The notes beneath the pieces were generated by a model, which saw nothing but the letters and a program-made list of their open reading frames with translations, had not been told where the DNA came from and searched no databases. A DNA stretch of 64,000 bases from Cyclobacteriaceae bacterium (GTDB lineage Bacteria; Bacteroidota; Bacteroidia; Cytophagales; Cyclobacteriaceae). Positions 1 through 8,290 of the stretch are shown here, one piece after another (within the stretch, counting starts at the first letter, position 1; each line of letters begins with the position of its first letter). Where the stretch lies: the NCBI GenBank assembly GCA_947458585.1, contig CANGYY010000007.1, positions 1-64,000 of the forward strand. Direction: 5' to 3'. The translations under genes were made by a program, and so were the position numbers.

Positions 1-1
1 C

Positions 2-100
2 AAATTTCTGGTCAAAGAGCAGCCAAGGCAAAACCAGAGTAGATTGAGAAAAAGTATATATTTGAAAGATTTCAAGTTCGAATTGGAGGAGGAATGCTAA
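2..100 (+). CDS. possible C-terminal fragment of an upstream gene (partial)
   Basis: Reading from base 2, one frame stays open for 32 codons and stops with TAA at 98-100, overlapping the ATG of the methyltransferase gene at 94 by 7 bases. The deduced tail is lysine-rich and then acidic, ending in FELEEEC. A second frame from base 1 also runs open but stops at 40-42. Nothing identifies the product. The tight overlap would fit a co-transcribed upstream gene, but a stretch this short can be open by chance, so this is only a weak call. Confidence 0.3.
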   Translation, partial: KFLVKEQPRQNQSRLRKSIYLKDFKFELEEEC

Positions 101-843
101 GCAAAAATACGGTTAAGTTTATAAAATCCTTACATCAAAAAAAATACCGTGCTGAGTCGGGTAAATTCTTTGTGGAAGGTGAAAAAAGTGTGATTGAGGT
201 TCTTCAATCCGATTTTAAGTTGGATTTACTTTTGGTCACTCAGGAGTTTGCTGGCAAGTATGCCCGCATCATTGAAGGAGCTGGAATGGAAGTGCTCCTG
301 GTGACGCCTAATCAATTAGAGCAGGTAGGACAGTACCAGAGCAATGATGCTGCACTAGCGGTGGTGCACATGAAACCAAACGAAGCCTTTGTTCCTGGTA
401 AAGAAGAACTTATCCTGGCATTGGATGAGGTGCGCGATCCGGGAAACCTGGGCACCATCATCCGCATTGCAGATTGGTATGGCATCCAGAAATTGATCTT
501 TTCCCCACATACCGCTGACTTTTACAACCCAAAAGTGATTCAAGCCTCCATGGGTTCCTTTACACGGGTTCAATTCTACTATGGAGAGTTGTCTGAAGCG
601 TTTCAAAATTGGAAATTGCCCGTCTATGGTGCTTTTTTAGAGGGAGCCTCCATTCATCAACTCACTGATCCAAAACCAGGGGTGCTCTTGTTGGGAAATG
701 AATCCCAAGGAATTTCGAAAGAAGTGGAAAAATGGGTAAGCAATAAAGTGACTATCCCTAGTTTTGGTGGAGCGGAATCCCTCAATGTAGCTATCGCTAC
801 GGCTATTTTCTGCGATAATTTCAAACGGCTCTTGAGTAAATGA
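94..843 (+). CDS. TrmH/SpoU-family RNA 2'-O-ribose methyltransferase
   Basis: A 249-residue SPOUT methyltransferase that would use S-adenosylmethionine to methylate a ribose 2'-OH in rRNA or tRNA. The N-terminal part (about 1-100) looks like the SpoU substrate-binding domain. The three SpoU motifs are visible: DPGNLGTIIRIAD at 115-127, GNESQGI at 201-207 and IPSFGGAESLNVAIA at 221-235. A purine-rich stretch, GGAGGAGG at 85-92, lies directly before the ATG. The stop overlaps the next gene start (ATGA), so the two are probably co-transcribed. The target nucleotide cannot be told from sequence; the family includes 23S rRNA and tRNA enzymes. Confidence 0.9.
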   Translation: MLSKNTVKFIKSLHQKKYRAESGKFFVEGEKSVIEVLQSDFKLDLLLVTQEFAGKYARIIEGAGMEVLLVTPNQLEQVGQYQSNDAALAVVHMKPNEAFVPGKEELILALDEVRDPGNLGTIIRIADWYGIQKLIFSPHTADFYNPKVIQASMGSFTRVQFYYGELSEAFQNWKLPVYGAFLEGASIHQLTDPKPGVLLLGNESQGISKEVEKWVSNKVTIPSFGGAESLNVAIATAIFCDNFKRLLSK

Positions 844-1829
844 AAACCAAAATGGCTTCACTCTTGGCTCGTGTTGGCCTCAATGGGTTTTTACTCGGGA
901 TTCTAGCAGCCATTGGGATGGCAGCACTTTTGCCAGAATTCGGTTCCTCGGAATCCAATGTTCCTTGGAAGCCATTTATTCAAGTAGGCATCGCCCTGCT
1001 CTTCTTTTTTTATGGGCTGAAGTTAGATCCTAACCAACTTCGTACAGGATTGAGCAATTGGAAACTCCATGCCTTAATTCAACTGACCACCTTTTTGGGC
1101 TTTCCCTTGTTGGTGATGGGGCTGGTCTCCTTTTTCCCTGGTCTGGATTCCAGTTTTGCTTTGGGGATCAGTTACTTAGGCGCTTTGCCTTCTACGGTCA
1201 GTGCCTCGGTGGTCTTGGTGTCCATTGCGGGTGGAAATGTAGCCGCAGCAATCTTTAATGCCAGTGTTTCCAGTTTGTTAGGGGTGGTGCTAACTCCTCT
1301 TTGGATGCGTTTGGCAGGAGGGGAGGTTGCGGGGGAACTGGATCTTTGGGCTTCCATTCTAGATTTGTCCTTCAAAGTGGTCCTCCCCGTGCTCTTGGGA
1401 TTATTTTTGCATCGTTTCTTGTTTTCCAAGATCAAGCCCTATTTGAACCGGTTGAAATACTTAGATCAAACGGTGATTCTTTCCATTGTATTCACCACTT
1501 TTTCAGAGTCCTTTTCACAAAAATTATTTGCTTCCTTTTCCTGGCTCAGTTTGGGAGGATTAGCGCTGTTTATGTTGTGCATCCTATTATTGGTCTTTGG
1601 CATCCTATTTATTCTGGTTCGATTGCTCGCCTTTTCTCGGGAGGATCAAATTGCTGCACTTTTTTGTGGATCGACCAAGTCCTTGGTACATGGAGTAGCC
1701 ATGGGGAAAGTCTTGTTTCCAAGTTCGGCAATCTTTGGACTTGTCTTGCTCCCCGTCATGCTGTATCATTTACAGCAATTGATTTTGGGAAGTATTTTGG
1801 CCAAATACTTTGAAAAAAAGAAGCCCTGA
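840..1829 (+). CDS. bile acid:sodium symporter-like membrane transporter (SBF-like, YfeH type)
   Basis: A 329-residue integral membrane protein with about nine or ten hydrophobic segments spread over the whole length. It resembles the SBF-like group (putative Na+-dependent organic anion carriers of the BASS fold). Conserved-looking stretches include the LGALPSTVSASVVL region at about 115-128 and the C-terminal GSTKSLVHGVAMGKVLFP region, both typical of the group. The start codon overlaps the stop of the methyltransferase gene by 4 bases. The substrate is unknown; bile acid is only the family name. The last codons run into the hairpin at 1822-1844. Confidence 0.85.
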   Translation: MKTKMASLLARVGLNGFLLGILAAIGMAALLPEFGSSESNVPWKPFIQVGIALLFFFYGLKLDPNQLRTGLSNWKLHALIQLTTFLGFPLLVMGLVSFFPGLDSSFALGISYLGALPSTVSASVVLVSIAGGNVAAAIFNASVSSLLGVVLTPLWMRLAGGEVAGELDLWASILDLSFKVVLPVLLGLFLHRFLFSKIKPYLNRLKYLDQTVILSIVFTTFSESFSQKLFASFSWLSLGGLALFMLCILLLVFGILFILVRLLAFSREDQIAALFCGSTKSLVHGVAMGKVLFPSSAIFGLVLLPVMLYHLQQLILGSILAKYFEKKKP

Positions 1830-1844
1830 AATTGCTTCAGGGCT
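1822..1844. terminator. bidirectional hairpin terminator between convergent genes
   Basis: A perfect 9-bp stem (AGCCCTGAA at 1822-1830, TTCAGGGCT at 1836-1844) with a 5-base loop. On the minus strand it is followed by a T-run (complement of the A-run at 1813-1819), so it best serves the acyl-CoA-binding protein gene. The plus-strand side has only a GAGTGAGTTTT tail. The left arm overlaps the last codons of the transporter gene. Confidence 0.7.
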
Positions 1845-1853
1845 GAGTGAGTT

Positions 1854-2114
1854 TTAGAGGTATTTCCCGGATAGTTCGGTGACCAATTCGATGTAGGCTG
1901 TGCTGGCTTCCTCCTTTGACTTCCCTTTGAGCATCAGCCAAGCATTGTATTTGGCGGCAGCCTTAAAATCAAATCCTCCAGGCCGTTCTTCTTCATTGTC
2001 TCCTTCGGTGGCTTGCTTGTATAATCCGTACAGGCGAAGTAGTTCCTCGTTGGAAGGTCGTGAAGTGAATTTTTGGGTGAGTGCTACTGCTTCTTCAAGT
2101 GTTGCTGGTTTCAT
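1854..2114 (-). CDS. acyl-CoA-binding protein (ACBP)
   Basis: An 86-residue protein of the usual ACBP length. Family hallmarks are present in order: LYGLYKQATEGD at about 28-39, RPGGFDFKAAAKYNAW at 44-59 and LKGKSKEEASTAYIELV after it. These include the Tyr and Lys residues that contact the CoA phosphates in known ACBPs. It would bind long-chain acyl-CoA esters in the cytoplasm and buffer or deliver them. ACBP is mainly eukaryotic and patchy in bacteria, though known in Bacteroidota. It follows citrate synthase on the same strand but is separated from it by a strong terminator, so it is probably transcribed on its own. Confidence 0.93.
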   Translation of the reverse strand: MKPATLEEAVALTQKFTSRPSNEELLRLYGLYKQATEGDNEEERPGGFDFKAAAKYNAWLMLKGKSKEEASTAYIELVTELSGKYL

Positions 2115-2159
2115 AGTATTAGAAAGTCTAAGGGTACATTTTCTGTAAGGTGAAAAAAA

Positions 2160-2215
2160 CAGCGCCTTTTCTTTCGATTCAGTCAGTTTGACGGGGAAAA
2201 GAAAAAAAGGCGCTG
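2160..2215 (-). terminator. hairpin terminator of gltA
   Basis: An 11-bp stem (CAGCGCCTTTT at 2160-2170 paired with AAAAGGCGCTG at 2205-2215) around a 34-base loop. On the minus strand it is followed by a T-run (complement of A's at 2153-2159). It lies 24 bases after the citrate synthase stop, in the right orientation. Confidence 0.75.
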
Positions 2216-2238
2216 CTTTAAATTGCCAATGAGTTTGC

Positions 2239-3525
2239 TTAACGCTTAGCCATGGTTACGTAATCTCGTTCGATTGCACCAGTGTATACCTGACGAGGTC
2301 TTCCGATTGGTTCGCCTTTTTCAGTCATTTCTTTCCACTGAGCAATCCAGCCTGGGAGACGACCCAAGGCAAACATAACCGTAAACATGTCGGTAGGGAT
2401 ACCCAAGGCACGGTAAATGATGCCAGAGTAGAAGTCCACATTAGGGTAAAGCTTTTTGTCCACAAAATACGGATCATTCAAGGCTGCAAATTCAAGTTCT
2501 TTCGCGATATCAAGGATTGGATCCTTCACGCCAAGTTTGGCTAGCACATCGTCTGCTGCTTTCTTGATGATTTTAGCTCTAGGGTCAAAGTTTTTGTACA
2601 CCCGGTGTCCAAAGCCCATCAATCGGAATGGATCGTTCTTGTCTTTGGCCTTATCCAAGTATTTCTTGGTATTTCCACCATCTGCTTTGATGGCTTCAAG
2701 CATTTCAATTACAGATTGGTTGGCACCACCATGAAGTGGTCCCCAAAGCGCATTGATCCCTGCAGAGATGGATGCATAAATAGGTCCTTGAGAGGAGCCT
2801 ACCATACGTACGGTAGAGGTGGAGCAGTTTTGCTCGTGGTCTGCGTGAAGAATTAAAAGTGCGTCCAAGGCTTTGGCTACTACTGGGTCTACTTCGTAGC
2901 GCTCAGCAGGAAGTGCAAACATCATTTTCAAGAAGTTGGAACAGTAATCCAAAGAGTTGTCTGGATAGTTAACCGGGTGACCCACCTTGTTTTTGTAAGC
3001 CCAAGCCGCAAAAGTTGGCATTTTAGCCAATAGGCGAATCATGCTCAAATTAACCTCTTCAGGAGTGCTGTTTGGATTAAGTGAATCTGGATAAAATGCA
3101 GATAGTGAACAGATTAATGAGGAAAGCACGCCCATTGGGTGCGCGTTGGAAGGGAAACCATCCAAAATCTTTTTGATATCCTCATGCACTAGGGTATGGT
3201 ACGTGATCTGCTTGGTGAAATCATTGAACTGTGCTTGCGTAGGAAGCTCTCCATAAATAAGGAGGTAAGCCACTTCCATGAAACTGGATTTTTCTGCAAG
3301 ATCCTCGATTCGGTATCCTCTGTATCTCAATATGCCTTCTTCACCATCCAAAAAGGTGATTGAACTAGTCGTAGAACCTGTGTTTTTGAACCCAGAATCG
3401 AGGGTGATCAGACCGGTATCACTTCTAAGTTTTGCAATGTCAATCGCAGGCTCATTTTCGGTACCTACGATAACTGGAAATTCAAATTCTTGTCCTTTGT
3501 AGAACAGTTTGGCAGAATCAGACAT
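2239..3525 (-). CDS. gltA: citrate synthase
   Basis: A 428-residue citrate synthase condensing oxaloacetate and acetyl-CoA in the TCA cycle. The length and the extended N-terminal domain match the hexameric type II enzymes of Gram-negative bacteria. The catalytic triad is visible: His265 in LHGGANQ, His307 in GFGHRVYK and Asp364 in VDFYSG, close to the E. coli positions. The HADHEQNCSTSTVR motif at about 227-240 is also typical. The gene is monocistronic, ending at a strong terminator. A 12-bp direct repeat with 20-bp period lies just upstream and may be regulatory. Confidence 0.97.
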   Translation of the reverse strand: MSDSAKLFYKGQEFEFPVIVGTENEPAIDIAKLRSDTGLITLDSGFKNTGSTTSSITFLDGEEGILRYRGYRIEDLAEKSSFMEVAYLLIYGELPTQAQFNDFTKQITYHTLVHEDIKKILDGFPSNAHPMGVLSSLICSLSAFYPDSLNPNSTPEEVNLSMIRLLAKMPTFAAWAYKNKVGHPVNYPDNSLDYCSNFLKMMFALPAERYEVDPVVAKALDALLILHADHEQNCSTSTVRMVGSSQGPIYASISAGINALWGPLHGGANQSVIEMLEAIKADGGNTKKYLDKAKDKNDPFRLMGFGHRVYKNFDPRAKIIKKAADDVLAKLGVKDPILDIAKELEFAALNDPYFVDKKLYPNVDFYSGIIYRALGIPTDMFTVMFALGRLPGWIAQWKEMTEKGEPIGRPRQVYTGAIERDYVTMAKR

Positions 3526-3561
3526 GATGTAATTGTTTGTAGCTTATTTTGGATGTGAACT

Positions 3562-3593
3562 CTAAAATCGGCCTTAAGTTACTAAAATCGGCC
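3562..3593. repeat. 12-bp tandem direct repeat upstream of gltA
   Basis: CTAAAATCGGCC occurs at 3562-3573 and again at 3582-3593, with an 8-base spacer, so the repeats start exactly 20 bp apart (about two helical turns). They lie 37 to 68 bases upstream of the gltA start codon. Two same-face binding sites of a dimeric regulator are a reasonable inference. I do not see a convincing TAnnTTTG promoter nearby. Confidence 0.6.
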
Positions 3594-3742
3594 ATTTTTT
3601 AAATAAATTATTCTAATGGTATGCTTAATCTTGGGGCTTTTAAAATTCACGCCTCTAAACTATTGATAACCAGTAGGTTTTGGAATCGAAATTCAATAAA
3701 CCCCTTTTATGGATTGTATAACCCTATTTTTAAAGCAAACAA

Positions 3743-3762
3743 AAAAGTCCCGAAGGACTTTT
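3743..3762 (-). terminator. terminator of the suf operon
   Basis: An 8-bp stem (AAAAGTCC at 3743-3750, GGACTTTT at 3755-3762) with CGAA loop, starting one base after the brxB stop. On the minus strand it runs into TTTTTTG. It closes the sufBCDSE-sufT-brxB transcription unit. Confidence 0.8.
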
Positions 3763-3763
3763 C

Positions 3764-4186
3764 TTACTCGCAAAAATGTTCAAATACTTCCACCAAATGC
3801 TCACCAATCATTTTAGCATTTCTTCCTTCGATATGGTGTCTTTCGATAAAGTGCACGAGTTCACCATCTTTAAACAAGGCCATTGCAGGAGAGGAGGGAG
3901 GGTAAGGCAATACCAATTCACGGACTTTAGCGACAGCATCGCGGTCATTGCCTGCAAAAACGGTAGCCAAGGTGGTCGGCTTTTTGCCTGCCTGTTCCAA
4001 TGCCATCCGTACTCCAGGTCTTGCTGCACCAGCAGCACAACCGCATACGGAGTTGACTACCACGAAAGTAGTTCCTTTATGATTTGGTCCGAGGTGAGCC
4101 GCAACTTGCTCTGCCGTACGAAATTCTTCGAATCCAACGGCAGACAATTCAGTGCGCATGGGGGCAATTAATTCTTCAGGATACAT
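3764..4186 (-). CDS. BrxA/BrxB-family bacilliredoxin (YphP/YqiW type)
   Basis: A 140-residue thioredoxin-fold protein of the DUF1094 family. The diagnostic Cys-Gly-Cys active site is at residues 48-50 (VNSVCGCAAGAARPG). In Firmicutes these proteins remove bacillithiol from mixed disulfides. The gene is last in the suf operon, 24 bases after sufT, and directly followed by the terminator. That placement suggests a role in thiol repair or sulfur handling during Fe-S assembly, but this is inference. Whether the organism makes bacillithiol cannot be seen here. Confidence 0.92.
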   Translation of the reverse strand: MYPEELIAPMRTELSAVGFEEFRTAEQVAAHLGPNHKGTTFVVVNSVCGCAAGAARPGVRMALEQAGKKPTTLATVFAGNDRDAVAKVRELVLPYPPSSPAMALFKDGELVHFIERHHIEGRNAKMIGEHLVEVFEHFCE

Positions 4187-4210
4187 AGTTCTGCGTGTTT
4201 ATTTTTCGTT

Positions 4211-4552
4211 TTAAAGAAATCCTAATTCTAGTTTGGCAACTTCAGACATCATGTCTTGGGTGTAAGGTGGTTCAAAGGTAACTTCTACTTCCACATGATT
4301 GATGCCTTGAATCTGTTGAATTTTCTCCTTCACCTCCGAAGGAATAAATTCCGCTGAAGGGCAATTGGGTGAGGTGAGCGTCATCAATACAAAGACATTG
4401 TTGACCGGGTATACGCTAATCTCATAAATCAATCCGAGTTCATACACATCCACAGGGATTTCAGGGTCATAGACCAACTTAATGGCAGTGACCACCTTGT
4501 CCCGAAGGTTCTCAATTTGGATGCTATTTTCAGAGGATTCGTCGACGTTCAT
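4211..4552 (-). CDS. sufT: SufT-like DUF59/MIP18-family Fe-S assembly protein
   Basis: A 113-residue DUF59 protein. The family motif DPEIPVDVYELGL is at 29-41 and the conserved Cys64 lies in TSPNCPSAE. The C-terminal VTFEPPYTQDMMSE segment is also typical. SufT-type proteins help mature Fe-S proteins, probably as carriers or targeting factors. It follows sufE with one base between the genes and precedes brxB, so it is part of the suf operon. A PaaD-like role is the alternative for DUF59 proteins, but the operon makes SufT far more likely. Confidence 0.9.
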   Translation of the reverse strand: MNVDESSENSIQIENLRDKVVTAIKLVYDPEIPVDVYELGLIYEISVYPVNNVFVLMTLTSPNCPSAEFIPSEVKEKIQQIQGINHVEVEVTFEPPYTQDMMSEVAKLELGFL

Positions 4553-4553
4553 G

Positions 4554-4985
4554 TTAAGCGTTTTGCTTTGTTTGAAAGGCTAGGGCATAGCGCTTCATTT
4601 GATTCATCATGGCCGCCAATCCATTTGATCGTTGACTGCCTAGGATATTCCCCATGCCAATCCGCGGGATAAAATCCAGATTGGCCTCCAGAATCTCCTT
4701 TGGACTCCGGTGATTCAATACCCGTATCAGTAAGGAAATCAAGCCTTTGGTAATGTCAGTATTGCTATCGGCTCGGTAGTGTACCTTGCCTTCTTTTTCC
4801 TCTGCGACCAACCAAACTTTGGATTGACATCCTTGGATGATGTATTCCTCCTTACGAAAGTCCTCCGGATAGGGTTCTAGATTTCCACCCAACTCCATGA
4901 TGTAGAAGATGGTGGATTCTCGGTCATCGCCCAAAATCTCGAATTCGGCTACGATTTCATTCTGTATGTCTGCGATCGTGCTCAT
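4554..4985 (-). CDS. sufE: SufE cysteine desulfurase activator
   Basis: A 143-residue SufE protein. The persulfide-accepting cysteine is Cys53 in IQGCQSKVWL, the family signature. It takes sulfur from the SufS active-site cysteine and passes it to the SufBCD scaffold. Its ATG overlaps the sufS stop by 4 bases (ATGA), implying translational coupling of the two partners. Length matches other SufE proteins. Confidence 0.95.
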   Translation of the reverse strand: MSTIADIQNEIVAEFEILGDDRESTIFYIMELGGNLEPYPEDFRKEEYIIQGCQSKVWLVAEEKEGKVHYRADSNTDITKGLISLLIRVLNHRSPKEILEANLDFIPRIGMGNILGSQRSNGLAAMMNQMKRYALAFQTKQNA

Positions 4986-6205
4986 TTGTTCTTTAGGCTA
5001 GCAATTTTGGTGACCGCTTGGGCAAATACTTCTACTTCTGCTCGGCTATTGTAGACGGCAAAAGAAGCACGAACGGTGCCTTCAATTCCCAATCTTCGCA
5101 TCAAGGGCTGGGTGCAATGGTGTCCAGTACGCACAGCAATTCCTTTGGCATCCAACAATTGCCCCACATCAAAGGGGTGCATGGATTGAATGTTGAAGGA
5201 GAAGACGGCTATTTTTTCAGCAGCAGTACCCACAGGGATGACTCCTTTTACATCCTGAAGTAATTCTACTGCGTACTGCAGTAAGTCATGCTCATGACGA
5301 TGAATGTTTGCCTTGCCTGTAGACGTAATGAAATCTAAGGCAGGCTTAAATGCAATCACTTCAGCAATACTCGGAGTGCCCGCTTCAAATTTGAAAGGGA
5401 TGGTATTGTAGGTGGTTTTTTCAAAGGTTACTTCTCGAATCATTTCCCCACCTCCAAGAAAGGGAGGCATAGCTTCCAAAAGTTCTCGTTTGCCATACAA
5501 GACCCCAAGTCCTGTAGGTCCATAGAGTTTGTGTGCAGAAAAAGTCAGAAAGTCACAATCGAGAGCCTGTACATCCACGTCCAAATGGGAGGTGGATTGT
5601 GCTCCATCCAACAAAACCTTCGCACCAACGGCATGGGCCGCATCGATCATTCGTTTTACCGGGTTGATGGTACCGAGTGCATTGGATGCATGGACTACAC
5701 TGACCAACTTGGTTTTTGGATTGAGCAATTTTTCAAACTCTTCCCATACCAGTTCCCCAGCATCCGTAATTGGGATAACTCGCAGGATGGCTCCATTTTG
5801 CTCGCAGAGCATCTGCCAAGGCACAATGTTGCTGTGATGCTCTAGGGTAGAAATGATAATTTCATCGCCCTTTTGAATGAATGCCGACCCGAAAGTTTTG
5901 GCTACCAAGTTGATACTTTCGGTAGTACCTCGGGTAAAAATGATTTCTGCGGATTCTCTGGCCCCGATAAATGCGCGTACGCTTTCGCGGGTCTCCTCAA
6001 ACTGTCGCGTAGCACGATCCGCCAAGGTGTGTGCACCGCGGTGAATATTGGAGTTGTCTACTTCGTAATAATTCTGAAGGGCATCCAGAACCACTTTTGG
6101 CTTTTGTGTGGTTGCGGCATTGTCAAAATAAATCAAAGGATTTCCGTTTACCTCTTGATGAAGTATGGGAAATTCACTCCTGATGGAATTGACTTGGATG
6201 GCCAT
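4982..6205 (-). CDS. sufS: SufS cysteine desulfurase
   Basis: A 407-residue class V aminotransferase-fold enzyme that uses PLP to convert cysteine to alanine and an enzyme-bound persulfide. The PLP lysine is Lys226 in SAHKLYGP and the catalytic cysteine is Cys364 in RTGHHCTQPLM, the group II (SufS/CsdA) signature. EHHSNIVPW at about 122-130 and DGAQSTSH at 200-207 are further conserved stretches. It sits between sufD (3-base gap) and sufE (4-base overlap), its activator. Confidence 0.97.
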   Translation of the reverse strand: MAIQVNSIRSEFPILHQEVNGNPLIYFDNAATTQKPKVVLDALQNYYEVDNSNIHRGAHTLADRATRQFEETRESVRAFIGARESAEIIFTRGTTESINLVAKTFGSAFIQKGDEIIISTLEHHSNIVPWQMLCEQNGAILRVIPITDAGELVWEEFEKLLNPKTKLVSVVHASNALGTINPVKRMIDAAHAVGAKVLLDGAQSTSHLDVDVQALDCDFLTFSAHKLYGPTGLGVLYGKRELLEAMPPFLGGGEMIREVTFEKTTYNTIPFKFEAGTPSIAEVIAFKPALDFITSTGKANIHRHEHDLLQYAVELLQDVKGVIPVGTAAEKIAVFSFNIQSMHPFDVGQLLDAKGIAVRTGHHCTQPLMRRLGIEGTVRASFAVYNSRAEVEVFAQAVTKIASLKNK

Positions 6206-6208
6206 GGA

Positions 6209-7477
6209 TTAGAATTTACTTCCGAGTCGCTCTTGGATCTGTGCTACGATGTGGTTTCGGAGGGAATCTACTTCGATTTTGTCCAGAACCTCACCTGCAA
6301 ATGCATAGAGCAACAAGCCTTTTGCGGTTGTTTTGTCAATGCCTCGGGCTTGAAGATAGAATTGTGCCTCTTCGTCCAACTGCCCAACGGTACATCCGTG
6401 AGAGCATTTCACGTCATCTGCCCAAATCTCAAGTTGAGGTTTGGTGTTGATGATTGCATCTTCCGAAAGGAGGATGTTGTTATTTTGCTGGAAGGCATTC
6501 GTCTTTTGTGCGATTTGGCGAACGAAAATTTTACCGTTAAATACGCCACGGCTTTGATCAGCAAGAATGCCTTTGTAGAGTTCATTGGATTCCGCGTGCG
6601 GAATGGTGTGGTCTACATTGGTATGGTTGTCGACATGGGTTTTGCCGTTGAGCAAGTAGATGCCATACATGTTGCCCACAGAATTACTTCCCAATAGATT
6701 GAGCGTCAGGTTATTTCGAACCATGTCGCCCGAAAGGGTGATTTGGGTAGAAGTAAACTGGGAATCTTTTTGGATATCCGTCACCAAGTTGCTCACCTCA
6801 ATCACTTGGTTGTGCTCTTGTTGGAGACTATGGTAAGTTAGTTCAGTATTAATCCCCCCTTTGATTTCCACTACCTTATTCACAAAGTAGGGGGCATCAT
6901 CTAAGGAGATGTGGTAATCGATGAAGGTTGCTTTGGAAAAATCCCCTGCTTCGATCCAAATACGTGGTGAAATCACTTGGCCTCCCTGTGCTTGGTGAAA
7001 CTGGAGCAATAAAATTGGGCTGTCAACCTCCTTATTTTTCTCAAGGGAAATGTGAAGACCATCCGAGAATGTAGCCTGGTTTAAGGCTACAAAGGAATCT
7101 TTGTCTGCTTTGGCAATGCTTCCTAGTGGCGTAGACTCATTTTCAGAAAGTAAACGCACTGAAATACCATCCACAGAAGTGGAATGTTCTGGCAAATACT
7201 GTCCATTGGAAAAAACCAATACAACTCCTTCAAAACCAGCAAAAACAGCCGATTTTACCTGCTCAGCACTAATTTTTACCGGTTTTGCCGGAGAAAAATG
7301 AATTAGGCTTGTCTCCAATTTCTTGGAGATTGGAGTAAACTTATATTCTTCAGCTTTCAGAGCAGGCAATCCTTGCGCATAGAAACTCTCTTTGCCCAAT
7401 TGGCGCAAAGAAGAATAGGTAGCGGGTGCCGCTTCAAAAAGACCAAGAACGAATTCCTGTTGGGTCAAGGTACTCAT
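6209..7477 (-). CDS. sufD: SufD, Fe-S cluster assembly scaffold subunit
   Basis: A 422-residue SufD. The C-terminal beta-helix core resembles SufB and has the family stretch DVKCSHGCTVGQLDEEAQFYLQ in its last quarter, with the conserved Cys-Ser-His and Arg-Gly-Ile sites. It forms the SufBC2D complex on which new clusters are built. The gene follows sufC by 17 bases and precedes sufS by 3. The N-terminal 100 residues are more divergent, as usual for SufD. Confidence 0.95.
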   Translation of the reverse strand: MSTLTQQEFVLGLFEAAPATYSSLRQLGKESFYAQGLPALKAEEYKFTPISKKLETSLIHFSPAKPVKISAEQVKSAVFAGFEGVVLVFSNGQYLPEHSTSVDGISVRLLSENESTPLGSIAKADKDSFVALNQATFSDGLHISLEKNKEVDSPILLLQFHQAQGGQVISPRIWIEAGDFSKATFIDYHISLDDAPYFVNKVVEIKGGINTELTYHSLQQEHNQVIEVSNLVTDIQKDSQFTSTQITLSGDMVRNNLTLNLLGSNSVGNMYGIYLLNGKTHVDNHTNVDHTIPHAESNELYKGILADQSRGVFNGKIFVRQIAQKTNAFQQNNNILLSEDAIINTKPQLEIWADDVKCSHGCTVGQLDEEAQFYLQARGIDKTTAKGLLLYAFAGEVLDKIEVDSLRNHIVAQIQERLGSKF

Positions 7478-7494
7478 GGGTATTGCGGTTGGGA

Positions 7495-8259
7495 TCAGAC
7501 GGTGGCAGTAGAATCAACTTCTTCTTTGATCCAATCGTAGCCTTTTTCTTCTAGTTCTAGAGCAAGTTCTTTGGTACCGGACTTCACGATTCTTCCTTTG
7601 TAAAGTACATGCACAAAATCAGGAACGATGTAATCCAGCAATCGCTGGTAGTGGGTCACCACGATGGTGGCAGTCTTTTCCGACTTCAATTTGTTGACCC
7701 CATTGGAGACAATGCGAAGTGCATCAATGTCAAGACCAGAGTCAGTTTCATCCAAAATGGAAAGCACTGGCTCAAGCATCGCCATTTGGAAGATTTCATT
7801 TCGCTTTTTTTCTCCTCCGGAGAAGCCCTCGTTCAAGGATCTACTCAATAACTTCTGGTCAATTTCTACCAAGGCCATTTTTTCCTTCATTAAGGAAAGA
7901 AACTTGACCGCGTCCAAAGGTTCTAGTCCTCTATATTCGCGAACCTGGTTGAGTGCTGTTCTCAAGAAATTGGTGGTAGATACCCCTGGGATTTCGATGG
8001 GGTACTGAAATGCCAAAAACACACCTTCACGAGCACGGTCTTCAGGAGAGAGTTCAAGGAGTTCTTTACCTTGAAAGATGACTTCTCCTTCGGTCACTTC
8101 ATATTCTTCTCGTCCCGCAAGTACGGAGGCTAGGGTAGATTTGCCCGAGCCATTTGGACCCATGATGGCATGTACTTCGCCTGCTTTTACTTCCAGGTTG
8201 ATTCCTCTAAGGATAGGAGTGCCTTCAATGGAGGCATGTAGATTTTTTATAGAAAGCAT
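7495..8259 (-). CDS. sufC: SufC, Fe-S assembly ATPase
   Basis: A 254-residue ABC-type ATPase without membrane domain. Walker A GPNGSGKS is at about 34-41, the signature FSGGEKKR at 145-152 and Walker B plus D-loop ILDETDSGLD at 167-176. The KKR after the signature is characteristic of SufC. ATP binding drives rearrangement of the SufBC2D scaffold. It is separated from sufB by 58 bases that contain most of a 40-bp palindrome, unlike the tight spacing elsewhere in the operon. Confidence 0.97.
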   Translation of the reverse strand: MLSIKNLHASIEGTPILRGINLEVKAGEVHAIMGPNGSGKSTLASVLAGREEYEVTEGEVIFQGKELLELSPEDRAREGVFLAFQYPIEIPGVSTTNFLRTALNQVREYRGLEPLDAVKFLSLMKEKMALVEIDQKLLSRSLNEGFSGGEKKRNEIFQMAMLEPVLSILDETDSGLDIDALRIVSNGVNKLKSEKTATIVVTHYQRLLDYIVPDFVHVLYKGRIVKSGTKELALELEEKGYDWIKEEVDSTATV

Positions 8260-8290
8260 GATCTAGTATTTCTAAGGTACGCGTTTGATT

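Noticed and set aside
1301-1813. 170-codon open frame in the symporter gene
   Set aside because: It is a +1-frame shadow inside a clear membrane transporter gene.
5873-6697. 274-codon plus-strand open frame
   Set aside because: It lies antisense to sufD and sufS, both certain genes; the deduced protein has no recognisable family features and is explained by codon bias on the other strand.
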